DNA of 64,000 nt from an uncultured Acidobacteriota bacterium (lineage in GTDB: Bacteria > Acidobacteriota > Vicinamibacteria > Vicinamibacterales > CAVVIG01). Position numbers and translations under genes: made by a program. Below, in pieces: positions 54,083 through 63,038 of this stretch. A model generated the notes under the pieces. That model searched no databases and was not told where the DNA came from. It was given only the letters and a program-made list of their open reading frames with translations. Location: the NCBI GenBank assembly GCA_902825985.1, contig CADEDC010000011.1:1-64000 (forward strand), in the 5' to 3' direction. How positions within the stretch are numbered: position 1 is the first letter of the stretch; each line of letters starts with the position of its first letter.

Positions 54083-54816
54083 CACCGCCGCTCGTCACGA
54101 CGAGCGTGCAAGAAGAGGACACGACGGAAATGCCGAAATGGGGAATGGCGGTGGATCTCGACGCCTGCACGGGATGCGGTGCCTGCGTGACCGCCTGTCA
54201 TGCGGAGAACAACATCTCGACGGTTGGCGCCGAGCAGGCGGCGCGCGGCCGCGCCAAACACTGGATTCGCGTCGAACGATACTGGGAAGGCAGCTTCCCA
54301 GACGTCCGGCTCAGGTTCCAGCCGGTCATGTGCCAGCAGTGCGACAGCGCGCCCTGTGAGCCCGTCTGTCCGACCTATGCGAGCCATCACACGGAGGATG
54401 GCTTGAACGCGCAGGTCTACAACCGCTGCATCGGCACGCGCTACTGCGCCAACGCCTGCCCGTACAACACGCGATTCTTCGACTTCTTCAACCCGGCATG
54501 GGACAAACCGCTGCACCTGCAGCTCAACCCGGACGTCTCGCTCCGCGAAGTCGGCGTCATGGAGAAGTGCACCTTCTGCGTGCAACGGATCAGGGCCGGC
54601 ACGATCGCAGCCAAGGCCGACGCGCGTGAACTGAAAGACGGCGACATCACGACGGCGTGCGTGCAGACCTGTCCGGCCCACGCCCTCGTCTTCGGCGACC
54701 TGTCGGATCCAGACAGCCGCGTCTCGCAGATGGCGCGCGCGGCCCGCGGCACGGCGCTGCTCGGGGATCTGGGCACGCAGCCCAACGTCACCTACCTGCA
54801 GCGGCAGACACCATGA
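54079..54816 (+). CDS. Four-cluster ferredoxin subunit (ActB2/QrcC-like)
   Basis: A 245-aa electron-transfer subunit of the NrfC/PsrB type with four cluster-binding Cys groups: CTGCGACVTACH, CQQCDSAPCEPVCP, CIGTRYCANACP, and CTFC with CVQTCP. In the third group the second Cys is Thr (CIGTRYC), the pattern associated with a [3Fe-4S] centre in ActB; the other three should be [4Fe-4S]. The ATG at 54079 overlaps the previous stop (ATGA). An ATG at 54130 (PKWGMAVDLDAC) is an alternative nearer the fold start. In most Alternative Complex III this domain is fused to the subunit encoded just upstream; here it is a separate gene. Confidence 0.92.
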   Translation: MTPPLVTTSVQEEDTTEMPKWGMAVDLDACTGCGACVTACHAENNISTVGAEQAARGRAKHWIRVERYWEGSFPDVRLRFQPVMCQQCDSAPCEPVCPTYASHHTEDGLNAQVYNRCIGTRYCANACPYNTRFFDFFNPAWDKPLHLQLNPDVSLREVGVMEKCTFCVQRIRAGTIAAKADARELKDGDITTACVQTCPAHALVFGDLSDPDSRVSQMARAARGTALLGDLGTQPNVTYLQRQTP

Positions 54817-56135
54817 CGCCCGCACGGCCGCCGTCTCACGAGCAGATGACCGCCGACCTGTTGCGGCCTCTGCTGCGGACGACCTGGCGTTTCTTCCTGC
54901 TCGCCGCCGTCTGCACGGCTCCCGTGCTGGCCGGCCTCGTCGCCTGGGCCACCCAGGCCTACTACGGCTTCGGCGTGACCGGCCTCGGCTGGCCGGTGTA
55001 CTGGGGCTTCTACATCACCAGCTTCGTGTTCTGGATCGGCATCAGCCACGCCGGAACGCTCATTTCCGCGATCCTCCGCCTGGTTGATGCCGGCTGGCGG
55101 CGGCCGGTCACCAGGTGCGCCGAGGCAATCACCGCCTTCTCACTGATCATCGGCGCGATGTTTCCGCTCATCCACCTCGGTCGGCCCTGGCTGGCGTTCT
55201 GGCTGGCGCCGTACCCGAGCGAGCGGATGCTGTGGCCCAACTTCCGTTCGCCGCTCGTGTGGGACTTCTTCGCCATCAACACCTACCTGACCGGCAGCCT
55301 GCTCTTCCTGGCGCTGCCGATGATTCCCGACTTCGCCACGGTTCGCGACAACTCCACCGGCGTGCGGCGCCGGATCTATGGCGTGCTGGCGCTCGGCTGG
55401 CGCGGCTCGTCGGCGCAGTGGCACCGCCTCGAGACGGCGATGGCGATCATGGCCATCGCCATCGTCCCGGTCGCCGTCTCGGTCCACACGATCGTCTCTT
55501 TCGACTTCTCGATGGCACCGGTGCCGATGTGGCAGTCGACGATCTTCGGACCCTACTTCGTGGCCGGCGCCATCTTCAGCGGCATCGCCGGCCTGATCAT
55601 TGCGATGGCGCTGCTCCGCCGCTTCCTCCACCTCGAGGCCTACCTGCTGCCGCTGCACTTCGACAACCTCGGCAGGCTGCTGCTGGTGATGTCCCTGCTG
55701 TGGGCCTACTTCGTCTTCAACGAGCGGCTGGTCACCTACTATGGGAACGAGCCGTCCGACATGGCCGTGTTCTGGCGAACCCAGCGGCTGTCCTTCGCGC
55801 CACTCTACTGGACGATGGTCACCTGCAACTTCCTCGTGCCGCTCGTCCTGCTCGGCGTCCGCCGCTTCAGGACGATCTCCGGCTGCGTGACCGCCTCCGT
55901 CGCCGTCGTGGTCGGCATGTGGCTCGAACGATTCCTCATCATCGTACCGTCGCTCGGCCACAAGTTCCTGCCGTACAGCCATGGCAGCTATCGGCCGACG
56001 CCGATCGAGATCGTGATCGCCTTCTCGACATTCGCCGCGATGGCGCTCCTCTACGTGCTGTTCACCAAGCTCGTGCCGATCATCTCGATCTGGGAGATGA
56101 AGGCCGGCGCCACAGCCGACACGGTACGCTCATGA
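54813..56135 (+). CDS. NrfD-like quinone-binding membrane subunit (ActC-like)
   Basis: A 440-aa integral membrane protein with about ten transmembrane helices, of the NrfD/PsrC/ActC family. It anchors the iron-sulfur subunits and binds quinol. Recognisable family segments are GWPVYWGFYITSFVFWIGISHAGTLISAILRL, which carries the His of the quinone region, LIHLGRPWLAFWLAPYP, NFRSPLVWDFFAINTYLTGS and SFDFSMAPVPMWQSTIFGPYF. The ATG at 54813 overlaps the ferredoxin stop (ATGA), and its own stop overlaps the DUF3341 gene. No second NrfD-like subunit (ActF) follows. Confidence 0.93.
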   Translation: MTPARPPSHEQMTADLLRPLLRTTWRFFLLAAVCTAPVLAGLVAWATQAYYGFGVTGLGWPVYWGFYITSFVFWIGISHAGTLISAILRLVDAGWRRPVTRCAEAITAFSLIIGAMFPLIHLGRPWLAFWLAPYPSERMLWPNFRSPLVWDFFAINTYLTGSLLFLALPMIPDFATVRDNSTGVRRRIYGVLALGWRGSSAQWHRLETAMAIMAIAIVPVAVSVHTIVSFDFSMAPVPMWQSTIFGPYFVAGAIFSGIAGLIIAMALLRRFLHLEAYLLPLHFDNLGRLLLVMSLLWAYFVFNERLVTYYGNEPSDMAVFWRTQRLSFAPLYWTMVTCNFLVPLVLLGVRRFRTISGCVTASVAVVVGMWLERFLIIVPSLGHKFLPYSHGSYRPTPIEIVIAFSTFAAMALLYVLFTKLVPIISIWEMKAGATADTVRS

Positions 56136-56653
56136 GCGCGATATACGGACTCTATCCGGACGCCGCCGCCGCGCAGGCCGCCGTCGACGGGCTGCGGGCC
56201 GCCGGCGTGGCCGGTCCGGACATCACCGTCCTCACGTCGTTCCCGATGGACGGCTGCCGCTTCTTTGACGACGGGTCCGACGACCGGGTGCGCCGCCGGA
56301 TGTGGACGATGGCCGGCGGCGGCGGCCTCACCGGCCTCACCGCGGCGTTCGCTCTGTCGTGGGTCGCCGAAACCTCGTGGCCGTTGTCTGTCGGCGGCCT
56401 GCCGGTGTTTGCCTGGTGGCCCAACCTCATCATCATGTTCGAGCTGACGATGCTCGGTGCGATGCTCGCCACCGTCGTGACGCTGGTCGTCGGCGCCCGT
56501 CTGGGACGCCGGGTGACCCTCTACGATCCAGAGGTGTCGCGGGGGCACATCCTCGTCGGAATCGAGCGGCCCGACCGCGACCGGATCGCCGCCCTGACGC
56601 GCGCGCTTGCCGCGCCGGCCGGGGCGCGCCTCGGGGGCAACGCCGGAGCATGA
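56132..56653 (+). CDS. DUF3341 membrane protein (ActD-like)
   Basis: A 173-aa protein with two central transmembrane helices and family landmarks: the N-terminal GLYPDAAAAQAAVDGLRAAG, ITVLTSFPM, a Gly-rich first helix (GGGGLTGLTAAFALSWV), SVGGLPVFAWWPNLIIMFELTMLGAM, and the C-terminal DPEVSRGHILVGIER. It matches ActD of Alternative Complex III (DUF3341), a small subunit of unknown role. It overlaps the previous stop (ATGA) and is the last gene of the six-gene operon. The next gene, on the other strand, ends 16 bp away. Confidence 0.92.
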   Translation: MSAIYGLYPDAAAAQAAVDGLRAAGVAGPDITVLTSFPMDGCRFFDDGSDDRVRRRMWTMAGGGGLTGLTAAFALSWVAETSWPLSVGGLPVFAWWPNLIIMFELTMLGAMLATVVTLVVGARLGRRVTLYDPEVSRGHILVGIERPDRDRIAALTRALAAPAGARLGGNAGA

Positions 56654-56669
56654 AGCGCCCCGCGAAGTG

Positions 56670-58241
56670 TCACTGCTCCTGCGTCTCCTTGACCCGTCCG
56701 ACTTCCACCTTGCAGCGGGCCGTCTGGTTGCCGCTCGTCACGATCACGTCGTAGCCCCCGATCGCGGTGAACGTCGTCGTGAACAGCGCTCCCGTGCCGG
56801 TCGCCGGGGTGCCCGCAGAGGCGCTCCAGGCATACGTGCCGGTGCCACCCGATGCCTGGGTGGTCACCGGTTGCCCCACCACCGTGTCCGTGACGCGCGG
56901 CCCGCAGACCAGCACGGGCGGCGCCGGCGGCGGCGGTACCGGAACGACCATCACTTCCGCCTTGCACTTCGCCTCGAGGCCGGCGCTCCGGACCCAGATC
57001 CGGAAGTCACCAGCGGTATCGAAGCGGGTCGTGAACGACGAGCCGGCGCCATCCGACGGCGTGCCGCCCGGCGCACTCCACGCATAGGTGCCGTTCCCGC
57101 CCGTCGCGCGGACGGTAACCGGCTGTCCGACGGTGACCGTGACGACGTTCGGCGCACAGACCAGCTCGGTGACCGGCGGCGGCGGGTTGACAGTGACCGT
57201 GCACGAGGCCGACATCGGACCGCTCGTCACCACGACCGTGTGAAAGCCGGCCGATCCGTACACCGTGGAGAAGGCGGCGCCGTCGCCGGTCGCCGGCGAT
57301 CCGGCCGGTGCGCTCCAGGCGTAGGTGCCGGTGCCGCCGGTCGCGTGCAGCTGCACGACCTGATTGGGCAGCACGGTCGAATTCACCGGCGTGCAGGTGA
57401 GCTGCTCCACCGGCGGCGGTGGGCTCTGCACGATGACGAGGCAGGTGGCCGTCAGGCCGGCGCTGGTCACGGCGACGCGGTGCTCGCCGGCGGTCGAGAA
57501 CGAGGTGGTCAAGGTGGCGCGCGAGTCGACGGACGGGGTGCCGGGCACCGTCCACGCGTAGACGCCGTTGCCGCCCGTCGCGGTCAGGGTGATGGTCTGG
57601 TTCAGCGCGATGGTCTGCGTCGGCGGCGTGCATTGCAGGTCGACGATGACCGGCGGCACCACCGGCGGCGGCACCACGGGCGGCGGTGCCTGGCAGACGG
57701 TGCCGTAGTTCACCACCATCCCGATCAGCAGCGACTCGTGCCCCTGCGCGTCGAAAGCCGATACGTCCACCTGCACCCGGCCGCAGCTGAAGTGGCGCGG
57801 GTCGAACTCGAACGTCGTCCGCCCCTGTGCGTGCGCCAGGTAGTCCTGCACACCTGACACGGTCACGCGGGGGCGCGGGTTGTCGGTGGTCGCACCGCAC
57901 CCAGGCTCGAGCGCCGCGTGCGCCAGTGCGACGAACCGCAACTGCGAGGGGCCGGCGTCGCTCACGTCGAGCAGCCACCGCATCGGGTCGGCACCAGCCG
58001 GTAGGCATCCGACCGGCCCGTTCACGACATACTCCGGTCGGGCGGCGCCGCTGGCCGCCGGTGTGCCGCCACCCGCTCCGGTGGCCTCCGGCGCACCGCC
58101 GGCGCCATTGGCACCGCCGCTGGCAGCAGATCCGGACGATGCGGTCGACGACGACGCAGTGGTCGAAGCCGTAGGGCTGACGAGCGACTGACCCGAGCAG
58201 CCGGCGGACAGAACGGCCAGGGCGATGAGCAGCTTCTTCAC
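56670..58241 (-). CDS. Lipoprotein with four PKD-like repeats
   Basis: A 523-aa predicted lipoprotein (LAVLSAGCSGQ). A Ser/Thr/Gly/Ala-rich linker (about 25-65) is followed by a unique domain with several Cys (GPVGCLPAGADP, LEPGCGATTDNPRP, FDPRHFSCGRVQVDVSAFDA). Four tandem PKD/Ig-like repeats of about 75-80 residues then run to the end, each with TATGGxGxYAW, a Pro-rich joint and a Cys near each end (LVCAPNVVTVTVGQP, AKCKAEV). The GTG at 58241 has AAGAGGTGG upstream. A surface-exposed binding or structural role is likely; no enzyme motif is seen. Confidence 0.75.
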   Translation of the reverse strand: MKKLLIALAVLSAGCSGQSLVSPTASTTASSSTASSGSAASGGANGAGGAPEATGAGGGTPAASGAARPEYVVNGPVGCLPAGADPMRWLLDVSDAGPSQLRFVALAHAALEPGCGATTDNPRPRVTVSGVQDYLAHAQGRTTFEFDPRHFSCGRVQVDVSAFDAQGHESLLIGMVVNYGTVCQAPPPVVPPPVVPPVIVDLQCTPPTQTIALNQTITLTATGGNGVYAWTVPGTPSVDSRATLTTSFSTAGEHRVAVTSAGLTATCLVIVQSPPPPVEQLTCTPVNSTVLPNQVVQLHATGGTGTYAWSAPAGSPATGDGAAFSTVYGSAGFHTVVVTSGPMSASCTVTVNPPPPVTELVCAPNVVTVTVGQPVTVRATGGNGTYAWSAPGGTPSDGAGSSFTTRFDTAGDFRIWVRSAGLEAKCKAEVMVVPVPPPPAPPVLVCGPRVTDTVVGQPVTTQASGGTGTYAWSASAGTPATGTGALFTTTFTAIGGYDVIVTSGNQTARCKVEVGRVKETQEQ

Positions 58242-58496
58242 AACCACCTCTTCTCGCGACGAGCGGCGGCCGGTGCAGCGGTCCGCCTGAGTCACGATGT
58301 CGGGTGAGAATGAAAAGAGCCTACCAACCTCAGCCACACGGACAGGTCCGCGTAAGCGACTGGTTGACAACGGCTTACAAAACCAGCGTCACCGCGGGAG
58401 TCATTCGACCGGCAGACTGAGGACGGCGCCTGCCCGGACTAGATGCCCATCACAGGCTGACCGTCTGCGCACGTCGGGCAGACTGTTCTCTGCCGG

Positions 58497-59003
58497 TCAG
58501 CGATCGAGGCGATGCATCGTGCCGACGTCGGGCATCTGCCCGGTCAACCAGCCCTTGACCATCTCGAAGAGCACCACCGGCTGCGGCTTGTTCACTTCGA
58601 GAAACACCGCCGCGTGGATCTGCACACCGATGAGCACCAGGCGCGGATCGTCAGGGGTGCCGTGCCGCGGGTCACCGGCGTCGGGGAACCAGGCCGGCCA
58701 GTCGGCCGCCCACAGCGTGCGAATCGTCTCGCGGTCGCGCGAGAGCCTCGCCAGGCCCGACACCGACACCCATTCACGCGTCCGGTCCTTGTAATACGCG
58801 AGGTTCACGTGCGGGTCGTACTCGATGTCGAGCACCTTCTGTGTCCCCTCGGCGCTGACGAACCAGAGGTCGGCGCCGGGCGCCGGTTTCTGGTTCGCCA
58901 TGGCGCGCGATTCGAGATGACCGTCGGGTCGGCGGGTCGTGAGCATCGCAATCTCGATGTCGGCAATCTGATCGTAGAATCGCTGCAATTCGCTCTTTGC
59001 CAT
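58497..59003 (-). CDS. Pyridoxamine 5'-phosphate oxidase-like flavin protein
   Basis: A 168-aa protein of the split-barrel flavin-binding family (general stress protein 26 type). Evidence: IEIAMLTTRRPDGHLESRAMA near the N-terminus, DLWFVSAEGTQKVLDIEYDPHVNLAYY and WVSVSGLARLSRD. Relatives bind FMN or F420 and are often linked to stress resistance rather than vitamin B6 synthesis. The ATG at 59003 has GGAAGG upstream. It is divergent from a luciferase-like flavin monooxygenase gene, with 108 bp between them. Confidence 0.87.
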   Translation of the reverse strand: MAKSELQRFYDQIADIEIAMLTTRRPDGHLESRAMANQKPAPGADLWFVSAEGTQKVLDIEYDPHVNLAYYKDRTREWVSVSGLARLSRDRETIRTLWAADWPAWFPDAGDPRHGTPDDPRLVLIGVQIHAAVFLEVNKPQPVVLFEMVKGWLTGQMPDVGTMHRLDR

Positions 59004-59099
59004 CACACATCCTTCCAGGATGGGCCATGGTTCCACGATGCATGCCGACCCACGGCTGTGTCGAGGGTCCACCTGGACCCGGGCCGCCGGCGGCGACGG

Positions 59100-59105
59100 T
59101 ACAAT
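59100..59105 (+). promoter_or_regulatory. -10 box TACAAT, probable leaderless start
   Basis: TACAAT ends 6 nt before the GTG start of the luciferase-like gene, which has no Shine-Dalgarno sequence. It belongs to the set of five similar boxes in the window. Confidence 0.45.
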
Positions 59106-59111
59106 GCGCCG

Positions 59112-60152
59112 GTGACACAGCTCATCGAACTGGGACTCGACACGTTTGGCGATGTCACCCGCGCTCCGGACGGGCGGCCGCTGCCGCAGGCCCAGGTGCT
59201 CCGCCACGTCGTCGACGAAGCGACGCTTGCCGATCAGGTCGGGCTGCACTTCTTTGGCGTCGGCGAGCATCATCGCGAAGACTTCGCAGTGTCGGCACCC
59301 GAGGTGGTGCTGGCCGCGATCGCCGCGCGCACCGAGCGGATTCATCTCGGCACCGCCGTCACCGTGCTGAGCTCGGACGATCCGATCCGCGTCTATCAGC
59401 GCTTCTCCACGCTCAATGCGCTGTCGAACGGGCGGGCCGAGGTCATCCTCGGCCGCGGGTCGTTCACCGAATCGTTCCCACTGTTCGGCTATGACCTGTC
59501 CGACTACGACAGCCTCTTCGACGAGAAGCTGCAGCTCTTTGCCGAGTTGCTGAAGGAGGCGCCGGTCACGTGGAGCGGTCGCACCCGGCCCGCACTGCGC
59601 CAGCAGCGCGTCTTTCCACCGATCGAACACGGACGGCTGCTGGCGTGGATCGGCGTCGGTGGCACGCCCGCCTCGGTCGTCCGGGCCGCGCACTACGGCC
59701 TGCCGCTGATGCTCGCCATCATTGGCGGCTCACCGCAGCGCTTTGCCCCATACGTCGACCTCTACCACCAGACCCTCGAGCGCGGCGGACTGCCGGTGCC
59801 ACCAATCGGCGCCCACTCCCCTGGTCACGTCGCGCCATCGGACGAGCAGGCGCGGGAGGAGTTGTGGCCGCACTACGCGGCGATGATGACGCGGATCGGG
59901 GCCGAGCGCGGTTGGCCGCCGATGACACGGGCGCACTTCGATCGGGAAGCAGGCCCCGACGGCGCGCTGTGCGTCGGCTCGCCCGAGACGGTCGCCAACA
60001 AGATCGTCCGGACGGCAACCAGTCTGCATCTCGCCCGCTTCGACATGAAGTACAGCGCGGGTACGATGCCCCACGACCTGCTGCGGCGCAGCATCGAACT
60101 CTACGGCACACGGGTCGCGCCGCTGGTGCGTGAGCGCCTCGGCGCCAACTGA
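59112..60152 (+). CDS. Luciferase-like flavin monooxygenase
   Basis: A 346-aa protein of the bacterial luciferase-like (LLM) flavin monooxygenase family. It has [20 protein letters not shown] near the N-terminus, [20 protein letters not shown] and [13 protein letters not shown], which are the family's core barrel motifs. The C-terminal part has [15 protein letters not shown]. The enzyme oxidises an unknown substrate with reduced FMN (or F420) and oxygen. The GTG at 59112 was chosen because nothing upstream is in register with the family start, and a TACAAT -10 box lies 6 nt before it. It is divergent from a flavin split-barrel protein. Confidence 0.9.
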   Translation: MTQLIELGLDTFGDVTRAPDGRPLPQAQVLRHVVDEATLADQVGLHFFGVGEHHREDFAVSAPEVVLAAIAARTERIHLGTAVTVLSSDDPIRVYQRFSTLNALSNGRAEVILGRGSFTESFPLFGYDLSDYDSLFDEKLQLFAELLKEAPVTWSGRTRPALRQQRVFPPIEHGRLLAWIGVGGTPASVVRAAHYGLPLMLAIIGGSPQRFAPYVDLYHQTLERGGLPVPPIGAHSPGHVAPSDEQAREELWPHYAAMMTRIGAERGWPPMTRAHFDREAGPDGALCVGSPETVANKIVRTATSLHLARFDMKYSAGTMPHDLLRRSIELYGTRVAPLVRERLGAN

Positions 60153-60180
60153 CCGCCGCGCGGCGATGCCAGGAACCAAG

Positions 60181-60186
60181 TACACT
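60181..60186 (+). promoter_or_regulatory. -10 box TACACT, probable leaderless start
   Basis: TACACT lies 7 nt before the ATG of the SEC-C gene. The hexamer and the spacing are identical to those before the PH-domain gene at 19363. No ribosome-binding site is present. Confidence 0.45.
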
Positions 60187-60193
60187 CTGGATC

Positions 60194-60508
60194 ATGACAG
60201 CTGCGACGACTGCGAAACCTGGACGAAACGAGCCCTGCTACTGCGGCTCTGGCAAGAAGTACAAGCAATGCTGCCTGGCCAAGGACGAGGCCGACGCAGC
60301 CGCCCGCCGGGCGGCCGCCCAGGCGGCCCTGGCGGTCGAGGCGGCAGGATCGGCGGAAGAGGGCAGCGAGACCGCCGACGTGCCGGCGGCCAGGCCGGCA
60401 GCACCCACTCACGCGCCGAAGCATCAAACCCATCAACCGTGGAAGGCGACCACCTCTCGGGGGTTCGCGCCGAAGAATCGTACGCCGCGCAAGGCCGGCG
60501 GCAGCTAG
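60194..60508 (+). CDS. Small SEC-C zinc-motif protein
   Basis: A 104-aa soluble protein with an N-terminal SEC-C motif, [19 protein letters not shown], where the CxC and CC cysteines bind one zinc ion as in the SecA tail. The rest is an Ala/Glu-rich helix followed by a basic, Pro/Thr-rich disordered tail ([11 protein letters not shown]). SEC-C motifs mediate binding to SecB or to ribosomes, but free-standing small versions have no defined role. A probable leaderless start is set by the TACACT box. Confidence 0.85.
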   Translation: MTAATTAKPGRNEPCYCGSGKKYKQCCLAKDEADAAARRAAAQAALAVEAAGSAEEGSETADVPAARPAAPTHAPKHQTHQPWKATTSRGFAPKNRTPRKAGGS

Positions 60509-60772
60509 GCAGCCGGGCAGCTGGCGACAACTTCGAAGACGGGCTCAGCAAGGCGGATAACGTCGCGACGCATCGACGCGTTGGGACAGCGGTTGCCGCG
60601 GTTGCGGGATGCCGGGTCGCTGGGTGAGCCGGATGGCGAATCCGGACGTGAGGGCGGTGACGGCGGCTCGTGGATGACGCCGGTCGGTGAACGACGTGCG
60701 CGACGATGGCCGTCGCGCACGCCTGCCACCGACGGAGGTCCTGGAAGAACCCCCGGCCGGAAACGGTGGGAA

Positions 60773-61657
60773 CTACTTCGAGACCGTGACCGTGATGTCT
60801 TTGTAAGTGGTCAGCAGCCCGTCTTCTGCCGCGACGCGCAGCGTGTACTGGCCAGGAGCCGAGAAGGTGACGCCGCTCACGGCCTTTCCGCCTTCGACCT
60901 TGGCGTGCGCCGCATCGAACTGCGCATCCGCCGGACCACGAAACACGAACCAGCGCACCGTCAGACCATTCGGCCGCCTCGGCTCAGACTCGTTCAGCCA
61001 CGGCACGTTCGCCGGTGACTTCGGGCCACCGGCCAGGGCCGGCGGCGTCTCCTGGCCGACCGCCGGCTTGACCGGGGGCCGCGGCACCGGCAGGCCGTCG
61101 TCAGTGGCGCTTGCAGTGAGTGCCGCCCGAATGCCGACCGTTGCTGTGGCGAGCGGCGCGGGGTCGAGCGTCGGTGCCTTGTTCGACCGCGCTTCCTTCG
61201 TCGTGGTCGTCCCAGCCGCGCCACCGTCAGGCGTGATCTCCCAGTCGGCCTTCAGATAGCCGACCGTCGTCCGCGTCTTGCCGTTGGCCGTCAGCGTCCA
61301 CACCAACTCCTGTTTGCCGAAGTCGGCCGGCACGTTGACGACGAACACCTTGCGATGGGTGCGCGTATCGAACAACGTCGGCTGGCCGCGATCGGGCGGC
61401 CCCGGCGAGAACGAATTGGCCGGGCCGACCGGAATGGCCAGCTGCTCCTTCCAGTTGCGATTCAGATAGCCGAAGTAGAGGTCGAAGGTGCCGTTCGGCA
61501 CCCGTGCCCAACCTTCGAACGCCGGCTGCAGATCCTGTCCCGAGTCGTACTTGATGTTGTTGTTGAACTCGGTCTGCGCGGTCGCGCCGATGGTGCCGAG
61601 CACCACCAGCGCCACGGCGCCCATCCACTTCAGCGCCCGCCAACGAGGATGAATCAT
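60773..61657 (-). CDS. Exported protein of unknown function
   Basis: A 294-aa protein with a signal peptide (WMGAVALVVLGTIGATAQ). The mature N-terminus, EFNNNIKYDSGQDLQPAFEGW with FDLYFGYLNRNWKEQL, and the C-terminal beta-rich part, VSGVTFSAPGQYTLRVAAED, suggest a two-domain beta-sandwich protein with an Ig-like end. No catalytic residues were recognised. It is 43 bp downstream of the cytochrome c/monooxygenase-like gene, on the same strand, so the two are probably co-expressed and may work together. Confidence 0.65.
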   Translation of the reverse strand: MIHPRWRALKWMGAVALVVLGTIGATAQTEFNNNIKYDSGQDLQPAFEGWARVPNGTFDLYFGYLNRNWKEQLAIPVGPANSFSPGPPDRGQPTLFDTRTHRKVFVVNVPADFGKQELVWTLTANGKTRTTVGYLKADWEITPDGGAAGTTTTKEARSNKAPTLDPAPLATATVGIRAALTASATDDGLPVPRPPVKPAVGQETPPALAGGPKSPANVPWLNESEPRRPNGLTVRWFVFRGPADAQFDAAHAKVEGGKAVSGVTFSAPGQYTLRVAAEDGLLTTYKDITVTVSK

Positions 61658-61700
61658 TTCCCGTAACCCTTTCCCATGGTCGGTCGACGGTCTCGTCGGC

Positions 61701-63038
61701 TTACTGCTGCTGTTGCTGTTGCTGTTGCTGCGTCGTCGTCCGGGACTGACGCGCTTTGCGTGCCGCCAGTTCGGCCTGGTATTCCTCCTCGGTGATCTCG
61801 ACCCAGCCGAGCCAGAAGAAGCCCATCTCGTCGACCGTGCGGTTGCCATTGCCGACCCAGTTGCGCGGATCCGACGCACGCGGGTTCGCCGCCGTGTTGT
61901 CGTGCCACTGGATGTTGTGCAGCATCGTGCCGGCCGGCACGATCGGCTGGACGTCATCGGCGTAGTTGTACGAGAGGTGCCAGCTGTTGTTGAAGTTCAC
62001 ACAGTTGACGACTTCGGTCTTGGCTGAGGCTCCCTCAGTCGGGTAGATCAGTTCGAGACACTGCTTGGTGCCGAGCAGATGCAGGTGCGGCTGGAATGCA
62101 ATGATCCGCGCCGGCTTGTGCATCATGACGTAGCCGTCCGAACGGGCGACCTGTCCTGGTGGGATGTCGAGCGGCGTCGTCGGCTGCGCCAGCTGCTTCG
62201 ACCAGCGGATCTTCTTCGGGACGTAGCCCTTCGGATAGAGCACCATGCCGAGTTCGATCTCCATCTGGGTATCTTCACCGTAGGAGTGCGTGTGGTAGCT
62301 CACGCGCGCCTTCTCGCCGGCCTTGAGCAGCACACCCGACCCTTCCGGGTAGACTTCGGCGTTCTTGCCCGAGGCGTACTCGACGAGGAACTGGCCACCT
62401 TCATTCGACATGTCGCCCTGAATCGCGTCGGGCGAGACCGAGTAGGAGAGAGCGTGGTGCACGACCTTGTGCGACTCGGCGGTCGCCGACCGCGTCTGGA
62501 TCGCCTTGATGTAGCGATCGCTGTCAATCGGAATGTCGGCGAACAGATCGCCATAGAGGTCGGGCGACTCGGCCGGCACGAGGTACTTGGGGAACTTGAC
62601 GACGATGTCGGGCTCGCCGATCGTCCACGAGTTCGGGTCACCGAACTTGCGCGCCGGCGGCATGTCGGCCGGATTGCCCTGCGGCGCCCCGGCGTCCACC
62701 CACTTGACGATGGTGTCGATCTCGCCGGCGCTCAGCGACGGATTGTTCTTGAACTCCTGGATGCCGACGGTGCGATCGATGTGAAATGGCGGCATCTCGC
62801 GGTTGGCCACCTTGGTCTTGATCGAGCGCGCCCACGGCCGCGCGTCCTGGTACGACACGAGCGACATCGGCGCCATGGCGCCTGGGCGATGGCAGTCCTG
62901 GCACTTCTGCTGGAAGATTGGCGCGACGTCTTTCGTGAACGTCACCTGACGCGCCGCAGGCGTCTGGGCGGCCGCGAAACCGGGAATCAGCAGCAGCCCT
63001 GCGACCGCCGTCAGCCCACTCTTTAGACCCACTCTCAT
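61701..63038 (-). CDS. Cytochrome c / copper monooxygenase-like exported protein
   Basis: A 445-aa exported protein. After the signal peptide, a cytochrome c domain has one haem site, CQDCH (46-50). Residues from about 150 to 430 resemble the copper type II ascorbate-dependent (peptidylglycine alpha-hydroxylating) monooxygenase fold, whose copper ligands appear conserved: His194-His195 (VVHHALSYS), His249/His251 (YHTHSYG), His318/His320 (QPHLHLLG) and Met405 (TVDEMGFFW). The C-terminus is nine consecutive Gln (437-445), encoded by a CAG/CAA run. The ATG at 63038 has GGAGG. It probably oxidises an organic substrate in the periplasm with electrons passed through the haem; the substrate is unknown. 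Confidence 0.83.
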   Translation of the reverse strand: MRVGLKSGLTAVAGLLLIPGFAAAQTPAARQVTFTKDVAPIFQQKCQDCHRPGAMAPMSLVSYQDARPWARSIKTKVANREMPPFHIDRTVGIQEFKNNPSLSAGEIDTIVKWVDAGAPQGNPADMPPARKFGDPNSWTIGEPDIVVKFPKYLVPAESPDLYGDLFADIPIDSDRYIKAIQTRSATAESHKVVHHALSYSVSPDAIQGDMSNEGGQFLVEYASGKNAEVYPEGSGVLLKAGEKARVSYHTHSYGEDTQMEIELGMVLYPKGYVPKKIRWSKQLAQPTTPLDIPPGQVARSDGYVMMHKPARIIAFQPHLHLLGTKQCLELIYPTEGASAKTEVVNCVNFNNSWHLSYNYADDVQPIVPAGTMLHNIQWHDNTAANPRASDPRNWVGNGNRTVDEMGFFWLGWVEITEEEYQAELAARKARQSRTTTQQQQQQQQQ

